DNA of 64,000 nucleotides. Source: Agapanthus africanus (lineage: Eukaryota; Streptophyta; Magnoliopsida; Asparagales; Amaryllidaceae). Shown here in pieces: positions 35,531-47,371 of this stretch. A program made the translations under genes and the position numbers. Positions within the stretch are counted from its first letter, which is position 1. Every line of letters starts with the position of its first letter. The stretch spans positions 183,351,044 to 183,415,043 of the forward strand of contig CM057344.1 in NCBI GenBank assembly GCA_030015575.1, read 5' to 3'. A model generated the notes under the pieces. That model was not told where the DNA came from and made no database searches. It saw only the letters and a list, made by a program, of their open reading frames with translations.

Positions 35531-36695
35531 AAATGTAGGCTCAGAGCTTCATTTTTCTTCTGGATGTCTTTCATGTGGAATTGTGGTTTCTGGAATATTT
35601 TGTTTGGGCCCGGATTTGTTAGAGTACTGGATTTGTACTTGGGGCCCACTTCGGGAAGTTTTGTCGATCGAAATTTTAAATACGTTAGTTCACAGTGCTT
35701 ACATTATATCTGCGACCGTGAATGTCATTCGAGCGGTAAATCTTGTCTAATTGTTATAGTCTTTTTAGACGGGTTTGCGAACGTGACATTTGCGTTGATG
35801 TTCTGTGTTGTGCTGTGATGTTGCGGATTTGTCGTGGTGGATAGCTTTGGTGCAATGTTAGTACTGTTTAGTTTCATTTGTACATTTGATATTGCGGGGC
35901 GAGCGTCCGACATGTGGACTGTCGTCACTGCCCGTTTGTATATTATTTGTTTGGGGCACGACCGGGTTGAGGTCGATGACACCCTTGTATATTATTTTCT
36001 TTTCTGTACTAGGATTACCCCATGGTGGAGTGCACAAATATCCAAGTTCTAGAGGGCAACGGGTCCGCATCTCATGGCGTTGAGACGGAGGGGACCTTAC
36101 TCTAGAATTGGTGGGCTATTCGCCGCACTCGTAGAGGGTATAGGTTGACCCACGGTGGGGTGCTCAAGTTACCGGATTCCGTGAAGTGTTGGGTGGTCCA
36201 TTCGCTTTGCTGAAGGGGGCTGCCTCGCTTCAGGTTTTGGCGGGTAACTTGCCGTACTCGTAGGGGTCTAGGTTTTCATTGCATAAGCTATCCACACGAC
36301 CAGGGGAACGTCGGGTTTCATTTGCGGCTCAAAGGAAACCCCGGGCTCCCAGATTATCTGTGGTTTTCTGTGATGCTTATTACTTTTCTGTGATGTTGTT
36401 TATATCATGCCTGGGACGAATGTTATATATATACTTATATATACTAGTAGATGTTGTATATGTTTTGCACCCGCGCTAGTCCAGTCCCCGCTCTGTCGTT
36501 AGTTAAGTAACCTAACGGATGATGACGGGACCCAGTGGCGAATGCAGATGGCATATACGTACATTTTATTTTCGTTCTTTTCTGGTGTGATATGTTAATT
36601 GATGGGACTGCGTTGATTCTGATCAATACAAGGAAAACAAACCTATTTGATGTTGTTGGAACCAATTTTAAAAACTGACATTACAAACTTATGCT

Positions 36696-36950
36696 TTTGC
36701 TTTGCACAGTGGTATTCGGTTATGAATATCCAGCACCTCATTCGACGAGGCAAGGGCCAAGATCCCTTCATCGGGAGTGACCCCTTGAGTAAAAGTTTGC
36801 GTCAACGCAATAACTTCACTATAGTCGATTATTTTTGCTTTGCATCGTGTTATTCAGTTTGGAATATCCTGCACCTCATTCGACGAGGAAAGAGCCGAGA
36901 TCCCTTCACCGGGAGTGACCTCTTTAGCAAAGGTTTTCGCAACTATATAT
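36696..36950 (+). repeat. duplicated ~140-bp leader block, B2
   Basis: Two direct copies (from 36696 and from 36834) share TTTGCTTTGCA, GCACCTCATTCGACGAGG and the GATCCCTTC-GGGAGTGACC segment. The same doublet exists in A2 and B3, so it is an old part of the leader. Confidence 0.8.
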
Positions 36951-37070
36951 TTATAAAAGCTATCAGGTTCCTTCAACGATATCAAGTTCATTACGTTTAA
37001 GGTTTTTCGCCAAAAACCATTCGTAGCCCTCCGTCATTTCAGACGGGTAGCACTTAGTATTCATGCTATG

Positions 37071-37269
37071 TTTGTTGGCTTACGTCAAGGCATAGTGTAT
37101 GGTAGCTATTTGTTACTTTTCCGTTGAATAGATAGATGCGTTGGTTTGGGACATTCGTACTACTTTGTTGGCCTTCGTCAAGGGTATGTACGGGTGGGTT
37201 CAAATTAACCAGGACAACGACTGGTAGAACTTGACATGTGACTTATAATTTGTTGGCCTACGTCCAGGT
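37071..37269 (+). repeat. triplicated leader motif, B2
   Basis: TTTGTTGGCYTWCGTCAAGG-like words occur at about 37071, 37163 and 37250. A2 and B3 carry three copies at nearly the same spacing (about 82-94 bases). Confidence 0.75.
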
Positions 37270-37560
37270 CATAAGAGCATGGGATAAAAATTCACATCGG
37301 GAGTTTCAAACATACAGAAAACTTGCCAGGCATGCGCATACTTTCTGGAATGTGATAACTTGAGTGGCTTCCATCAAGTTATCATGCGATGATAGTTGGA
37401 TCCCGATTCTCACTGATGAGTAAGATTACTCCTCGAGTGATTTTAGATGATCCCGGCTAATTCTTATTTCAGGTTTGGAGGAGAATTTGAGGATACAGTG
37501 GGAGGTTTCTTGATTAGATAAAGTAATTAACCATTCTGATCTAGGTTTGAGAGCACGCTG

Positions 37561-37586
37561 AGAGTTTCTTTTCTCTCTCTCTTTAG
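37561..37586 (+). promoter_or_regulatory. pyrimidine tract plus AG before the gag start position, B2
   Basis: A CT-rich run ends in TTTAG, followed by CGCGACCACG where A2 and B3 have GCGACCATG. It resembles a plant 3' splice site, and the start codon itself is mutated to ACG here. Confidence 0.45.
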
Positions 37587-37679
37587 CCGCGACCACGACC
37601 CGACCTTTGACTAAAACTCATGAACCAAGTTAACCGAACTTTCTTAAAACACTAGCTTTTGGATTGTCTGAGTTGCATA

Positions 37680-38430
37680 CATCATTGCCACTCCTTCTTT
37701 TACCCTTTGAGTTTCTCCAGAACACCCCGTATTATTACGAACATCCACTTCCATTGGATAAATCCATCATATGGTTATATACGAACTCGAAGGAACTTGT
37801 TCCAGATTCGAGGATGGATTCTGGTTCTGGAGAGATTGAATAGGACTATTCAGTTGTCGTTTCCTTTTTCCTTCTCTCAGGTTGTGAGGGCTCCTAGGAT
37901 TAGGAGAGAGTACACCTATTGCGCTTATAGGATAGTCTACTTCCAAACCATAGGCAAGTGCCGAAAGGTAGGGAATGAAGAAAACCAATTAGCCTAAGTG
38001 TGGTGTACGGAAGGTAATAAGTAAAGACATATAAAGGGAATAGAAAGAGGGCAAAGTAAATTGCGACTGCTATCATTCACGACCAAACCACATATTTTGT
38101 CGCCACTTCTATTTCACCTTTGTATTTCTCCAGAACACCCCGTATCATTACGAACATCCACTTCCATTGGATAAATCCATCGTATGTTTATATACGAACT
38201 CGAAGGAACTTGTTCTAGTTCGAGGATGGATTCTGGTTCGGGAGAAATAGGAATAAGGTTTATTCAGTTGTCTTTTATCATCACCTTCTCTCAGGTTGAG
38301 AGTACTCCTAGGATTAGGAGAGTACACCTATTATGCTTATTGGATAGTCTTCTTCCAAATCATAGGCTAGTGCCAAACGGTAGGGAAGAAAGAAAACCAT
38401 TTAGCCTAACGATGGTGTACAGAAGGTAAA
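37680..38430 (+). repeat. tandem duplicated ~415-bp block in the gag region, B2
   Basis: Copies begin near 37684 and 38100 (TTTCTCCAGAACACCCCGTAT near each start) and each contains CTTCTCTCAGGTTG. This is the same organisation as at 2060-2760 and 60590-61330. Short frames in the copies resemble one another because the DNA does; they are interrupted and at most decayed gag. Confidence 0.8.
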
Positions 38431-38449
38431 GACTAAAGACAAATAAAGG

Positions 38450-41023
38450 GAATTAGAGAAATGGCAAGAAAATATACGGTTACAGTCATGAATATGGATA
38501 ATGGAAGAGGCATTACTAGGAATACCCAGATACCCCTTCGAAACATTTTCATGTTTCAGTTTAACTGTGCATTGTTAATTGAAAACTGATTTCCCAATTA
38601 GACTCTTACTCCAGGGTATGTATTTACCAGGTTTGACTCTCACATCTATATGGTTTTACAGATGATGAGTGTGAGTAAGTTATTGGGAATTAGGTGATCA
38701 TCCTCATTATATCGGGATTGATTGTAATTGGTGATATTTGAGGAAATCACCTGGGTTTTTTGCCGGATGGCAAATATTTGGTTTTGAATATCCGTTGTTA
38801 TGCACCAATTTCAAACTGATATATCTGTACGTTTATTTTATAAAGTGAGATATAACCTTTTAAAATTATGTCTGTGATATTTACCTATATCAGTTGATGG
38901 TTAGGTAAGGAGCAATCAACAGCGGTGTAATTCTTCATAACCATAGTACAGTTTTCAACCTACGACGCATAGGATTTGAGTTATTGAATCAGGGGACTTA
39001 TACAAAGTATTGTATGTTGTCCAGTGTCCTTTAAGACAGAGGGATTAGTCCTCGTACTATATTCTGTTTACTTATGACTTCTCAAGTTTTAGACACGTGT
39101 TTCATAGAAATACAAGGCCTAAGTTTTGAGAAGTTATAGGTATAAGAGTAAAGTAGAGAACCACGTGTTGCAAGTATCAGGATTCTTCAAGGTGATCGAA
39201 GATGTAGATACTTGTGTTTGGTATTCAGTTGATAGTAATGCTTTTGAGAACTTGCTTCTCTTTCAGGTTACTCGTACCTGGATGCACTCCTAAGTTGAGT
39301 AATGCTGATCAGCATCCCTCCATTTAGTTGACATGCACTGGAGACAGCTGCATGATTTGAATCTGGTTCCAATTAAATAAGTGCCTCTGTTTCTATATTG
39401 TATATAGAATGGATCATATCTTAACGATGTTAAAGTATATGGAGTTTTCCGGCTTATGCTTAAAACCAGACTTTGGATAACTCAAGGCACATTTCTGTAA
39501 TGGCTGTTTGTGGGTTAACCCGGGCTATGACGAAGGTTAACTTACTACCATCTGGAAGATCAATAGTGATATTGTTCTTGACTCCCCATAGTTTTAGTAA
39601 AATGGACTTTTTCAGAAAATAGTAGAGAGGTATGGTAGAACTGGAAGTGATTCCAGAACTGCAAACGATTACTGAAAATTTAATAGGACCTAAAAATTCA
39701 ATCAGGTTTGACATTACATTAGCCACTCCGCAGATATGGTGGGTAACCTCAGGCACCCGAGAGGTACTCCGGTAGCCTCAAGGACGGTGACAGGGAGGTT
39801 CTTGTTTACCCAGACTTGCCATTACTGCTGTTCCAGACTATGAGACCCGGCAGGAGGATGAGTATAGCGTCGTTCTAAACTAGCTTTAGAAGTGCACGTG
39901 TATATGATTCTGCCAGAGGGTGGTTGTGGTCAGTGGGAGAAGTGGAAGCGTAGTGGACAAGTTGCTTGTGTCTATTTATAGACTAAAGCAGATATAGCGG
40001 AGATAGATCATCTATTTTTGATGTGACAGTCATGGGCTTTCACTTCATCAGAATAGGAGATGGATCTGGTAATAAGGTAGTAGGGTGTGATGTCCTGGTA
40101 TTTGGGATGACATACACTTTATAGGAAGTGAAATTCCTATACTACGATCGGTTATACTGTGGTTGTCACACGGTTTTTTGTCCAAATAAGACATGGATAT
40201 AATATCAGGTTTTCTGGTTACTAGATCTATGGTTTTAGATCAAGATTTGGGAAGAGTTCTAATTTGGGTACTTGACACTATTCTAAAGTGTTTTGGAATG
40301 GACGACTCCAGGCATGGTGATGTACCTGCAGGTGATGGAGTCACCCTTTCTAAAGGTGTCTTACAGACTAAATGGGAGAGGGATCTACATGATTAACGTA
40401 TCACTTGCTTAGGCAATTGAGTTAATCATGAAATGTCAAGTACCACACCAGATGTTGTTTTTGCACTAGCTGCAATAAACATATATTAATCCAATCCTGG
40501 AGAAATTTAGGGAAGCAGTTTATGAAAATAAATGTATGTTCTAGGGATATGGTAACGGCAGCCTCTTTCAGGAGATGGTTATCATTTCAAGCTTCCAAGG
40601 TGACCTGGATGACAGAGTGGCTGTCGAAGTTATAGTTTTTCCCTCTTCTGAGGGACAGAATGTTGGACAGGTGGTCCAAGCGGATACTGAGGAAGGCATG
40701 GCGCAGTATACTGATTGAGTTCAGTGGACGATACAGTCTAAGAAGTTTGCTGGATTTGGAGTTCATTTGTGAACAGGGTCCCTTCAGATATCCAGACATA
40801 TTCTAAGAAAGGTATTGCTCATTTCGGGAGAAAGCTTTCTCCACGAAATTGAGATATAGAGAGATATAGAAGGAAACATTGGAGCGGATTCACTCACTGA
40901 GGCTATTTCTCGAACACATTAGTTTCACAAACAGGCTTTGTGAGACTGATTAATAGAGAAGTTGGGTGTTCGGTATCATACGGGCTGTGAGTATGCAACA
41001 TCCCAATAATTGGCCTTAAATGC
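38450..41023 (+). pseudogene. degenerate Copia pol of B2
   Basis: Alignment by eye to A1 and A2 finds protease-level text near 38610-38700, RT text near 39890-40190 and RNase H-end text near 40780-40900 (CATCAGATATCCAGACATATTC-like wording, and CACTCACTGAGGC for the Asp-Pro-Leu-Thr segment). The YxDD box near 40100 has an added G that shifts the frame. Stops and indels are dense in every frame. Nothing is translatable. Confidence 0.7.
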
Positions 41024-41034
41024 AACTGGGAGAT
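41024..41034 (+). other. polypurine tract of B2
   Basis: AACTGGGAGAT precedes the 3' LTR start, a C-for-G variant of the A-family tract AAGTGGGAGAT. Confidence 0.7.
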
Positions 41035-42093
41035 TGTTGGCTATAGTGCCCTCAAGGCAATTATCGTAGTCGCGGGCACGTGATTATGATGATTGAGGGA
41101 GGATCTATACGGATAGAACAGTCTTACTCGAGATGATAGTATGTTATCTGGTTTGTCTTTATCATCATGTACGTGTTGATAGAGCCCTTAGGATTCTTGC
41201 TTGACTACCAGCATTATGATGGAGATCATATATGTGGGAGCTGGGGGTCTATAAGCACATCGTTAAATGTCCCTAGTCATGGGAGTATCGAGACTGGGCA
41301 TCGATACTCCAGAGTAGACTAGTGTATACTTATCTAGACCCTGACGAGGGGCGGTGGCTGGTCTCATAAGCCATTGGTGTCAGTTGTTCACCTAAGATAG
41401 TATACAGGTGCTCATTGGGTTATGAGTACACCGGATGGACTCGTCGGGAACATGCTAGTTGATATTATACCTATTGTCAGATAGCAGTTCCCTGGTGACA
41501 TGTGTACAGGTTAGTCTATCGACTTGGGATCGCCATTTGTCTCGTGTAAGTTCCCACTGTGCTTTGATTACTACCCTACCATGGCTCAAAGGTGTCGTGC
41601 AAACAGGTTTTAGTTGGGTACAATCCCGAGCCACATGGAGGCGGTGAGCGGATCGTCAGGGATTCGTCTCTCCTGGTATTGGTGGTTTATGTCGCGCAGT
41701 GCACGGGTGGCCATCACCAGAAATCCTCGGCCGGGGTATATGATAATTACCGATCCAGGATCGATAGTTTCTCAGGTGGTGATGGGTTACATACCGACAC
41801 GTATCACGTTGTTAGGGGTCTGACTTTAACCACCCCCTAAACTCGATATGCGATACTCATAGACGAACGGACCGGACTGTACGGATATTGTCACTATCAG
41901 GCTCAGTAGGGTTTCAGGATGAGTTTGCTCGTCAGCTTCCCTTTCGCTCAATACATAGGAAGCCGTTACGTACAGCTAGTACCACTGACGTGCTTGTGGT
42001 TAAACACACTGTCAGCGTATTGATGAATCATTAGAGTCCACCACAGAAAGTTTCTCAAGTTCGAACGAAACGTTGTAGAGGCTGTATGGTTTT
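41035..42093 (+). repeat. 3' LTR of B2, left part
   Basis: It begins TGTTGGCTATAGTGCC and runs to the A2 insertion point. The last five bases (GTTTT, 42089-42093) are the A2 target duplication. It resumes at 52444. Confidence 0.85.
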
Positions 42094-44295
42094 TGTTAGT
42101 GATATGTACGCCCTAGAGGCCATTACTGTACATACTATGTATATTGTAGTGGATGCTTGGACATATATAGTGAGGACTTTCTTGCTCGACATGATAGTAT
42201 GCTATCGGGTTGCCCTTTATCTTAACATGTACTCTGATAGTCTCTATGTTACATGTTGATAAAGCCCTTAGGATGAGTACTTGACTACCAGGACTATGAT
42301 GTAGATCATATTAGTGGGGACAATGTAGTCGCTAAGTACATCCTTCAAATGTTCCTAGTCGTAGGTGTATCGAGACAGGGCATCGATATACCAGAGTAGA
42401 CTAGCGTATGCTTCTCGACCCATGTAGATGGGCGATGGATGATCCCATATCCATTGGCGTTTGATATCAGAGACAGTATACAGGTGCTCAGTGGAGACTG
42501 GGTACACTGGACGGACTCACCGAGAACTCCCAGATGGTATTATACCTCACGTCAGATGGCGGTTCTCTGGTGACACTGGTACAGGTTAGTCTGTAGACCC
42601 GAGATCGTCATAGAGTCTTGTGTGATTCCCACTGTGCTTTGATTTCCATCATACCACGTCCAAGAGGTCATGCAAAATGGTTGCTTTTGGGTACAGTCCT
42701 AAATCACATGGAGGCAATGAGCGATAGGAGAGGTTTCTTCTCTCCCGGTATAGGGAGTTAACGTTGCGCTGTGCTCGATTGGCCATAACTGGAAATCCCT
42801 TGCCAGGGTTGCTGAGATTTACTGGTAAGAGTTATCAATAGTTTCTCAAGCTGTTATGGATCTCATATCGACACGACTTATCAAGCTACTGGGGTCTGAC
42901 ATTTACCACCCCTAGGCGAGATATGCGACATATCAGACGAAGAGACCGGACTGTACAGTAGTGTTACTGATTGGATTCGCAGGAGAATGTACAGGCTTGC
43001 TTGTTGATCTTCTGATTGCTCAATACACGGGTGGCTGTTACGTTTAGCTGACCGCTTGCAGCTTGTGGGTGTTTTGATATGATCATCACCTACTGCCGGC
43101 GTATTGACGATTCTTTAGAGTCCTACACAGAGATTTCCTGGCTCAGGAAAAACGGAGTAGGAGCACATATGTGATATGTGCGGGACCGAGAATAATACGT
43201 GTATGCGATACCGTATTATATTCTTGCGATATATGATATCGGCCGGGTATATGTGATATAGCCAGGTCATCGGATCAAGTGTTGATTCGATGAACTGATA
43301 CAGATTATATTAGTCGGTTATTTATGAAATAGCCGGATTATCGGATCAAGTGTTGATTTGATAATTTAATGTATATTATATATGAGATATATTACATTAC
43401 ATTAACTAATATAAGCTCGCTTTATTGATTCATTTTCTCGCGGGATAATACATTGATATATATGCGATATATGTTAATTGTATTATTTTATTTTGTTACA
43501 AAATATATTGTATATGTGATATATAATATTGTAACATGTTAGGGTTACAAATTTAATAAAGGTTTAGGGTTTAAACTTGGTTAGGGTTTGGATTAGGATT
43601 ATCTTTTGCATGAAGCTTCCATGAAGCTTTGACTTTTGTCTTCATTCTTGATATTTTGTGAAGATATTTTTTAACCCAACCCAAACCTTAGCCTCTAGTT
43701 AATTCTCTACAAGGGTTAGCTCTATCATTCTTAACCCATGGTTGGATTTGTAAGCACAACATATAATTCATTATTCGTCACAAAAGGTTTTGATCATCAT
43801 CTTCTTCTTCTTACTTTGATGAAAAGCTTCACTAGCTTTTTCATTTGTGATATTTATATGTGAGAATATGAAAACAAAAGAGAGCAAAATTCCTACTTTA
43901 TCATCCTCATCTATTCTAGCCACTTAGATTAGGGTGTTTGCTTTGCTAATACTTGATTAGTGAAGCAAGAGCTTGGGTTTGAGATTCTTCAAGGTAGATC
44001 ATCTTAATAGTTGAAGATTGGTAGCAAGCTTGCATCTTTCTCTTCATGGAGCCTCTCTAGAGTCCAGGTACTTGATGATCGCAGCGAAAGGACCTCAACA
44101 CGGAGCTTATGAAGCAAAGGAATGGACTACAAAGGTTGTAATCCCTAACTCTTAGAAGTAAAGTTGTTTATTTGTAAAGTTTACCCTAATTCTCTAGTTC
44201 GATTACTTGGTTGGTTTGTTTAGCACCCTAAAAATTTTAATATAGCATGTTTGATGCTTGCCAAAACCTTGCTAAGGTGCTAAGCTAACCCTACA
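42094..44295 (+). repeat. 5' LTR of A2
   Basis: It spans 2202 bp. It contains the ATATGTGATAT-like words and paired GGATCAAGTGTTGATTCGAT segments (near 43270 and 43345), and telomere-like GGTTTAGGGTTTAAAC text at 43561. It is followed directly by the primer site. Confidence 0.9.
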
Positions 44296-44296
44296 G

Positions 44297-44310
44297 TGGT
44301 TTCAGAGCCA
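44297..44310 (+). other. primer-binding site of A2
   Basis: TGGTTTCAGAGCCA is the initiator-Met type with one substitution (A to T at the fifth base). Confidence 0.8.
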
Positions 44311-44350
44311 AGCTAGAGCATTAGGCGTTGTCTAGACGAAGTTTGAAGTC

Positions 44351-45060
44351 CGATCGAACTCTAAAACCCCGATAAATCCCACTTTCTGGAAAAAATTTCA
44401 AAAGTTGAAATTTTTCATATTAAAAATACTCAGAAAATCATGCAGCGAATTCTAAGGATTACTGTGAAGTACGAAACCATAACTCACTCAAGAGACCGTG
44501 GAACCGCGGCCAAACCATGCGTTTGGCGGCGGTTCCGCGGCCAACTTTGGGAGTTAGTGGCTAACACTTCAGGGGTTAATACTTGGGTACTTTTTCATGC
44601 TTCTGGGAATTTTTAATTCTACTCAAGTGTTGAGCATTCTGGGAATTATTGGGAACTCGTTGATTCGATCGGAAAGTTTAAACTTCGTTTAAGTTTTTCC
44701 GGGTAATTTAGAATGTGTTAAAAATTTCGAACGAATATCAATAACTCACTTTTTCCCCTGTCGGAAAACTTTCAAGTGTTGGATTTTTCCTGAGTTTAAA
44801 ACTTTCAGAAAATCATGCAAGCGAATTTGTGCACCCTCTAGAAGAATGTAACCTTAACTCGATTATGTGACTGTCAAAACCGCCACTGAACCATATGGTT
44901 TGTGGTAGTTTAGCGTTGCCACATGTGAGGCGTTGGTTTGACCCTTCTACGGCTGGTTCATAGCGGCTGTGACATGTTCTGGGACTTTTTGAACTCCGCT
45001 CAAGTGTTGAGCTATTTGGGAAATCATGGGTGTTTGTTTATTCGATCGGAAAGTTTAACA
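44351..45060 (+). repeat. tandem duplication of a ~375-bp leader segment, A2
   Basis: Two units (44351-44685 and about 44726-45060) both begin near a GATCGAAC/CGAACGAA word, pass through CAGAAAATCATGCA and CTCAAGTGTTGAG, and end CGATCGGAAAGTTTAA. Each unit contains a stem-loop (44496-44540, 44876-44912). Family B has a single unit. Confidence 0.75.
44496..44540 (+). other. leader stem-loop, A2 first unit
   Basis: CCGTGGAACCGCGGCCAAA can pair with TTTGGCGGCGGTTCCGCGG around a 7-base loop: 19 positions, one wobble and one mismatch. It lies about 200 bases after the primer site. A weaker version in the second unit pairs AAACCGCCAC with GTGGTAGTTT (44876-44912). Confidence 0.6.
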
Positions 45061-45286
45061 TTGTCTATTTATCTGGAATGTGATACAATATTTGGAATCC
45101 ACAAGTAGTTATGAGATAACTAATTTGAATGTTATAAATCTAGCAGTTTAGTCTCATTTGATCGGTTGCCATGAGATTTTGATGCGATCAAAAGTCCGTC
45201 GTAATCACGTAGCGTACGCGGATACTCGCCGGGTAAACTTAATAGATAGCCACGCCCCATAGCCCCGACCAAGTGACTGTAGGAGA

Positions 45287-45324
45287 GCCCCGTTGCCAAA
45301 AGCATCCGTTCGGGTGCTCGGGGC
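45287..45324 (+). other. GC-rich leader hairpin, A2
   Basis: An inner stem AGCATCCG/CGGGTGCT is stacked on an outer stem GCCCCG/CGGGGC with an 8-base bulge on the 5' side. It sits in a GC-rich leader stretch (about 45190-45430) without a clear counterpart in B2 or B3. Confidence 0.45.
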
Positions 45325-46344
45325 AGCGGTGTTCCACTTTAGTGCACTTCGTCGACAGTATCGGGGGGTGCGGCCGTCTACTAAAGTTTCCGACGAGCAT
45401 TCGATCAGAATATCGGGAATCTTGTTCAATTGCCCGACTAGATGTTGAAAAGTGTTTTCAAGATTGAGACTAAAATGCGGGGTTTATAATTGTTAGGCAT
45501 GCGATGTCTAAGGAATTCATTTGGTTAGGCATGAAATCCAAAGTATGAGATACGTTGGGTTTATGATGTCTAAGGTGGTTGCGGATTCCAACTGTTGTAG
45601 TTTTTCACTTTCTTTTCTGCGACCGTAAGTGTAATATGTGGTGTATCGCCGGTTTCGGTGCTATAAATCAACGACAACTGGGGTACGCATATTTACTTAT
45701 GTTGATGATATGTGATGTTATGTGTTGCTGTGATATGTTATATTGGATCGTCGTGTTTTGAATAGCCGGGTTTTTTTTGTGAGATGAGAGTTTTTCATTT
45801 TCATTCATGTAAAATTCATTGTATGTAATATTCTTTTATTTGGGCACTTCCGGATTGAGGATGATGTCACCATCGTATATTATTTACTTTTTCGCATTAG
45901 GATAGACCCAAGGCGGGGAGCACAAGTAACCGAGTTCTAGAATACAGTGGGAGACCATCTCGAGGAGTCGAGACCGGGTCTCCTAACTCTTGAATTGGTA
46001 GGGTTGCTTGCCGCTCTCGTAGGGGTCTAGGGATGTGGGTTTGTCTATTCATCGCGACCATGGAATCCGTGTTTTATACTGGCTTAACTTAAAACACGGA
46101 ATTCCTAATATATCCAATATTTCATATGTGATTCTTCTGCTGCAATGTTCTGTGATGAGATCATATTACTGCCTGAGACGAATGTTTATATTATATATAT
46201 GAGATATATGTTATATTGCTGATTTCGTTTCAAATGTGATGCTTGTGAAGCATAATAAAATGGGACTTCATTAATGAGATTAATGAAATAAAAGAAACCT
46301 AAAGATGTTGTACAAACTTGTTTAAAAACTGGTAGCTCTAGTTC

Positions 46345-46600
46345 TTGCTTTGCATAGCGGTATTCCTTGTAGAATATCCAGCACCTTATTCGATAAGGAA
46401 AGAGCCGAGATCCCTTCACCGGGAGTGACCTCTTTAGCGAAACTAGCAGATGCTACACACTCGGTTTGTCTTTTGATTGCTTCTATAGTTTTGCTTTGCA
46501 CAGCGGTATTTGTGAAATATCCTACACCTTATTCGATAAGGAAAGAGCCGAGATCCTTCACCGGGAGTGACCTCTTTAGCAAAACTAGCAAAGGCCTCAA
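46345..46600 (+). repeat. duplicated ~145-bp leader block, A2
   Basis: Copies start near 46345 and 46490. Each has TTGCTTTGCA, the palindrome CCTTATTCGATAAGG and a GAGATC-CTTCACCGGGAGTG segment. Confidence 0.8.
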
Positions 46601-46726
46601 AAACACTCCATTCAAAAATCACTCGATTCTACGACGATATCAAGTTCATTACGCAAAAGGTTTTCTTAAAAACCTGTCGTAGCCCTCCGTCATTTCAGAT
46701 AAGTACTTCATAGTATTCGTGCTATG

Positions 46727-46922
46727 TTTGTTGGCTTTCGTCAAGGCGTAGTGTGTGGTAGCTATTTATGCTTATCTGTATAAGCATATGATGCGATTGA
46801 GTTAGGGTAGTCGTTCGACTTTGTTGGCTTTCGTCAAGGGTCGTGCAGGTGGGTTTAATTCAATCAGGAAATGACGGGTTGAACTTGAATAGTAGCCTAT
46901 GGTTTGTTGGCTTTCGTCAAGG
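46727..46922 (+). repeat. triplicated leader motif, A2
   Basis: TTTGTTGGCTTTCGTCAAGG occurs three times, at 46727, 46820 and 46903, with no mismatch. Confidence 0.85.
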
Positions 46923-47340
46923 TCATAGGATGCTAGGGGTAAAATATTATCGGGAATTTCAAGTGTTGAAATTTGCAATGAGATTGCATACCTCCTATGA
47001 GATAGTTGGATCCCGATACCCACTGCGAGTAAGAGTTACTCCTGGGAGAGTTTTTACACATTACAATTAGCCGATCAAGTAGGTGTCTAGAAAGGTGTTA
47101 ACGGGGTTACGCCCCTGGGAAAATGAGGTTTATTTTAATTAGGTCCGTGCGAAAGCACGGGGAACCTCCCTCAAAGTACCGGCACTGACCTGGCTGAAAG
47201 ATTGGCGAACTTGTAAAGTGTAATTAATCCCGGCTAGTCTTTCCTTTTAGGTTTGAAGGAAGATTTGACTAAAACAGTGGGAGCCATCCTGATTACATAT
47301 ATTAATAACCAATCTAATCTTGCAAGAGCATACGCTGAGT

Positions 47341-47362
47341 GTTTTCTTCTCTCTCTCTCCAG
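47341..47362 (+). promoter_or_regulatory. pyrimidine tract plus CAG nine bases before gag ATG, A2
   Basis: A run of about 20 pyrimidines ends CAG at 47360-47362, with the ATG at 47372. It has the form of a plant 3' splice acceptor. Branch point and donor are not identified. Confidence 0.5.
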
Positions 47363-47371
47363 GTAGCGACC

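Noticed and set aside
37659-37997. A conserved host or viral protein in the repeated B-family frames (also 2466-2726, 60569-60895)
   Set aside because: The similarity is at DNA level among duplicated units, frames differ and are interrupted, and no start or domain is shared. It is noted instead as a duplicated gag-region block.
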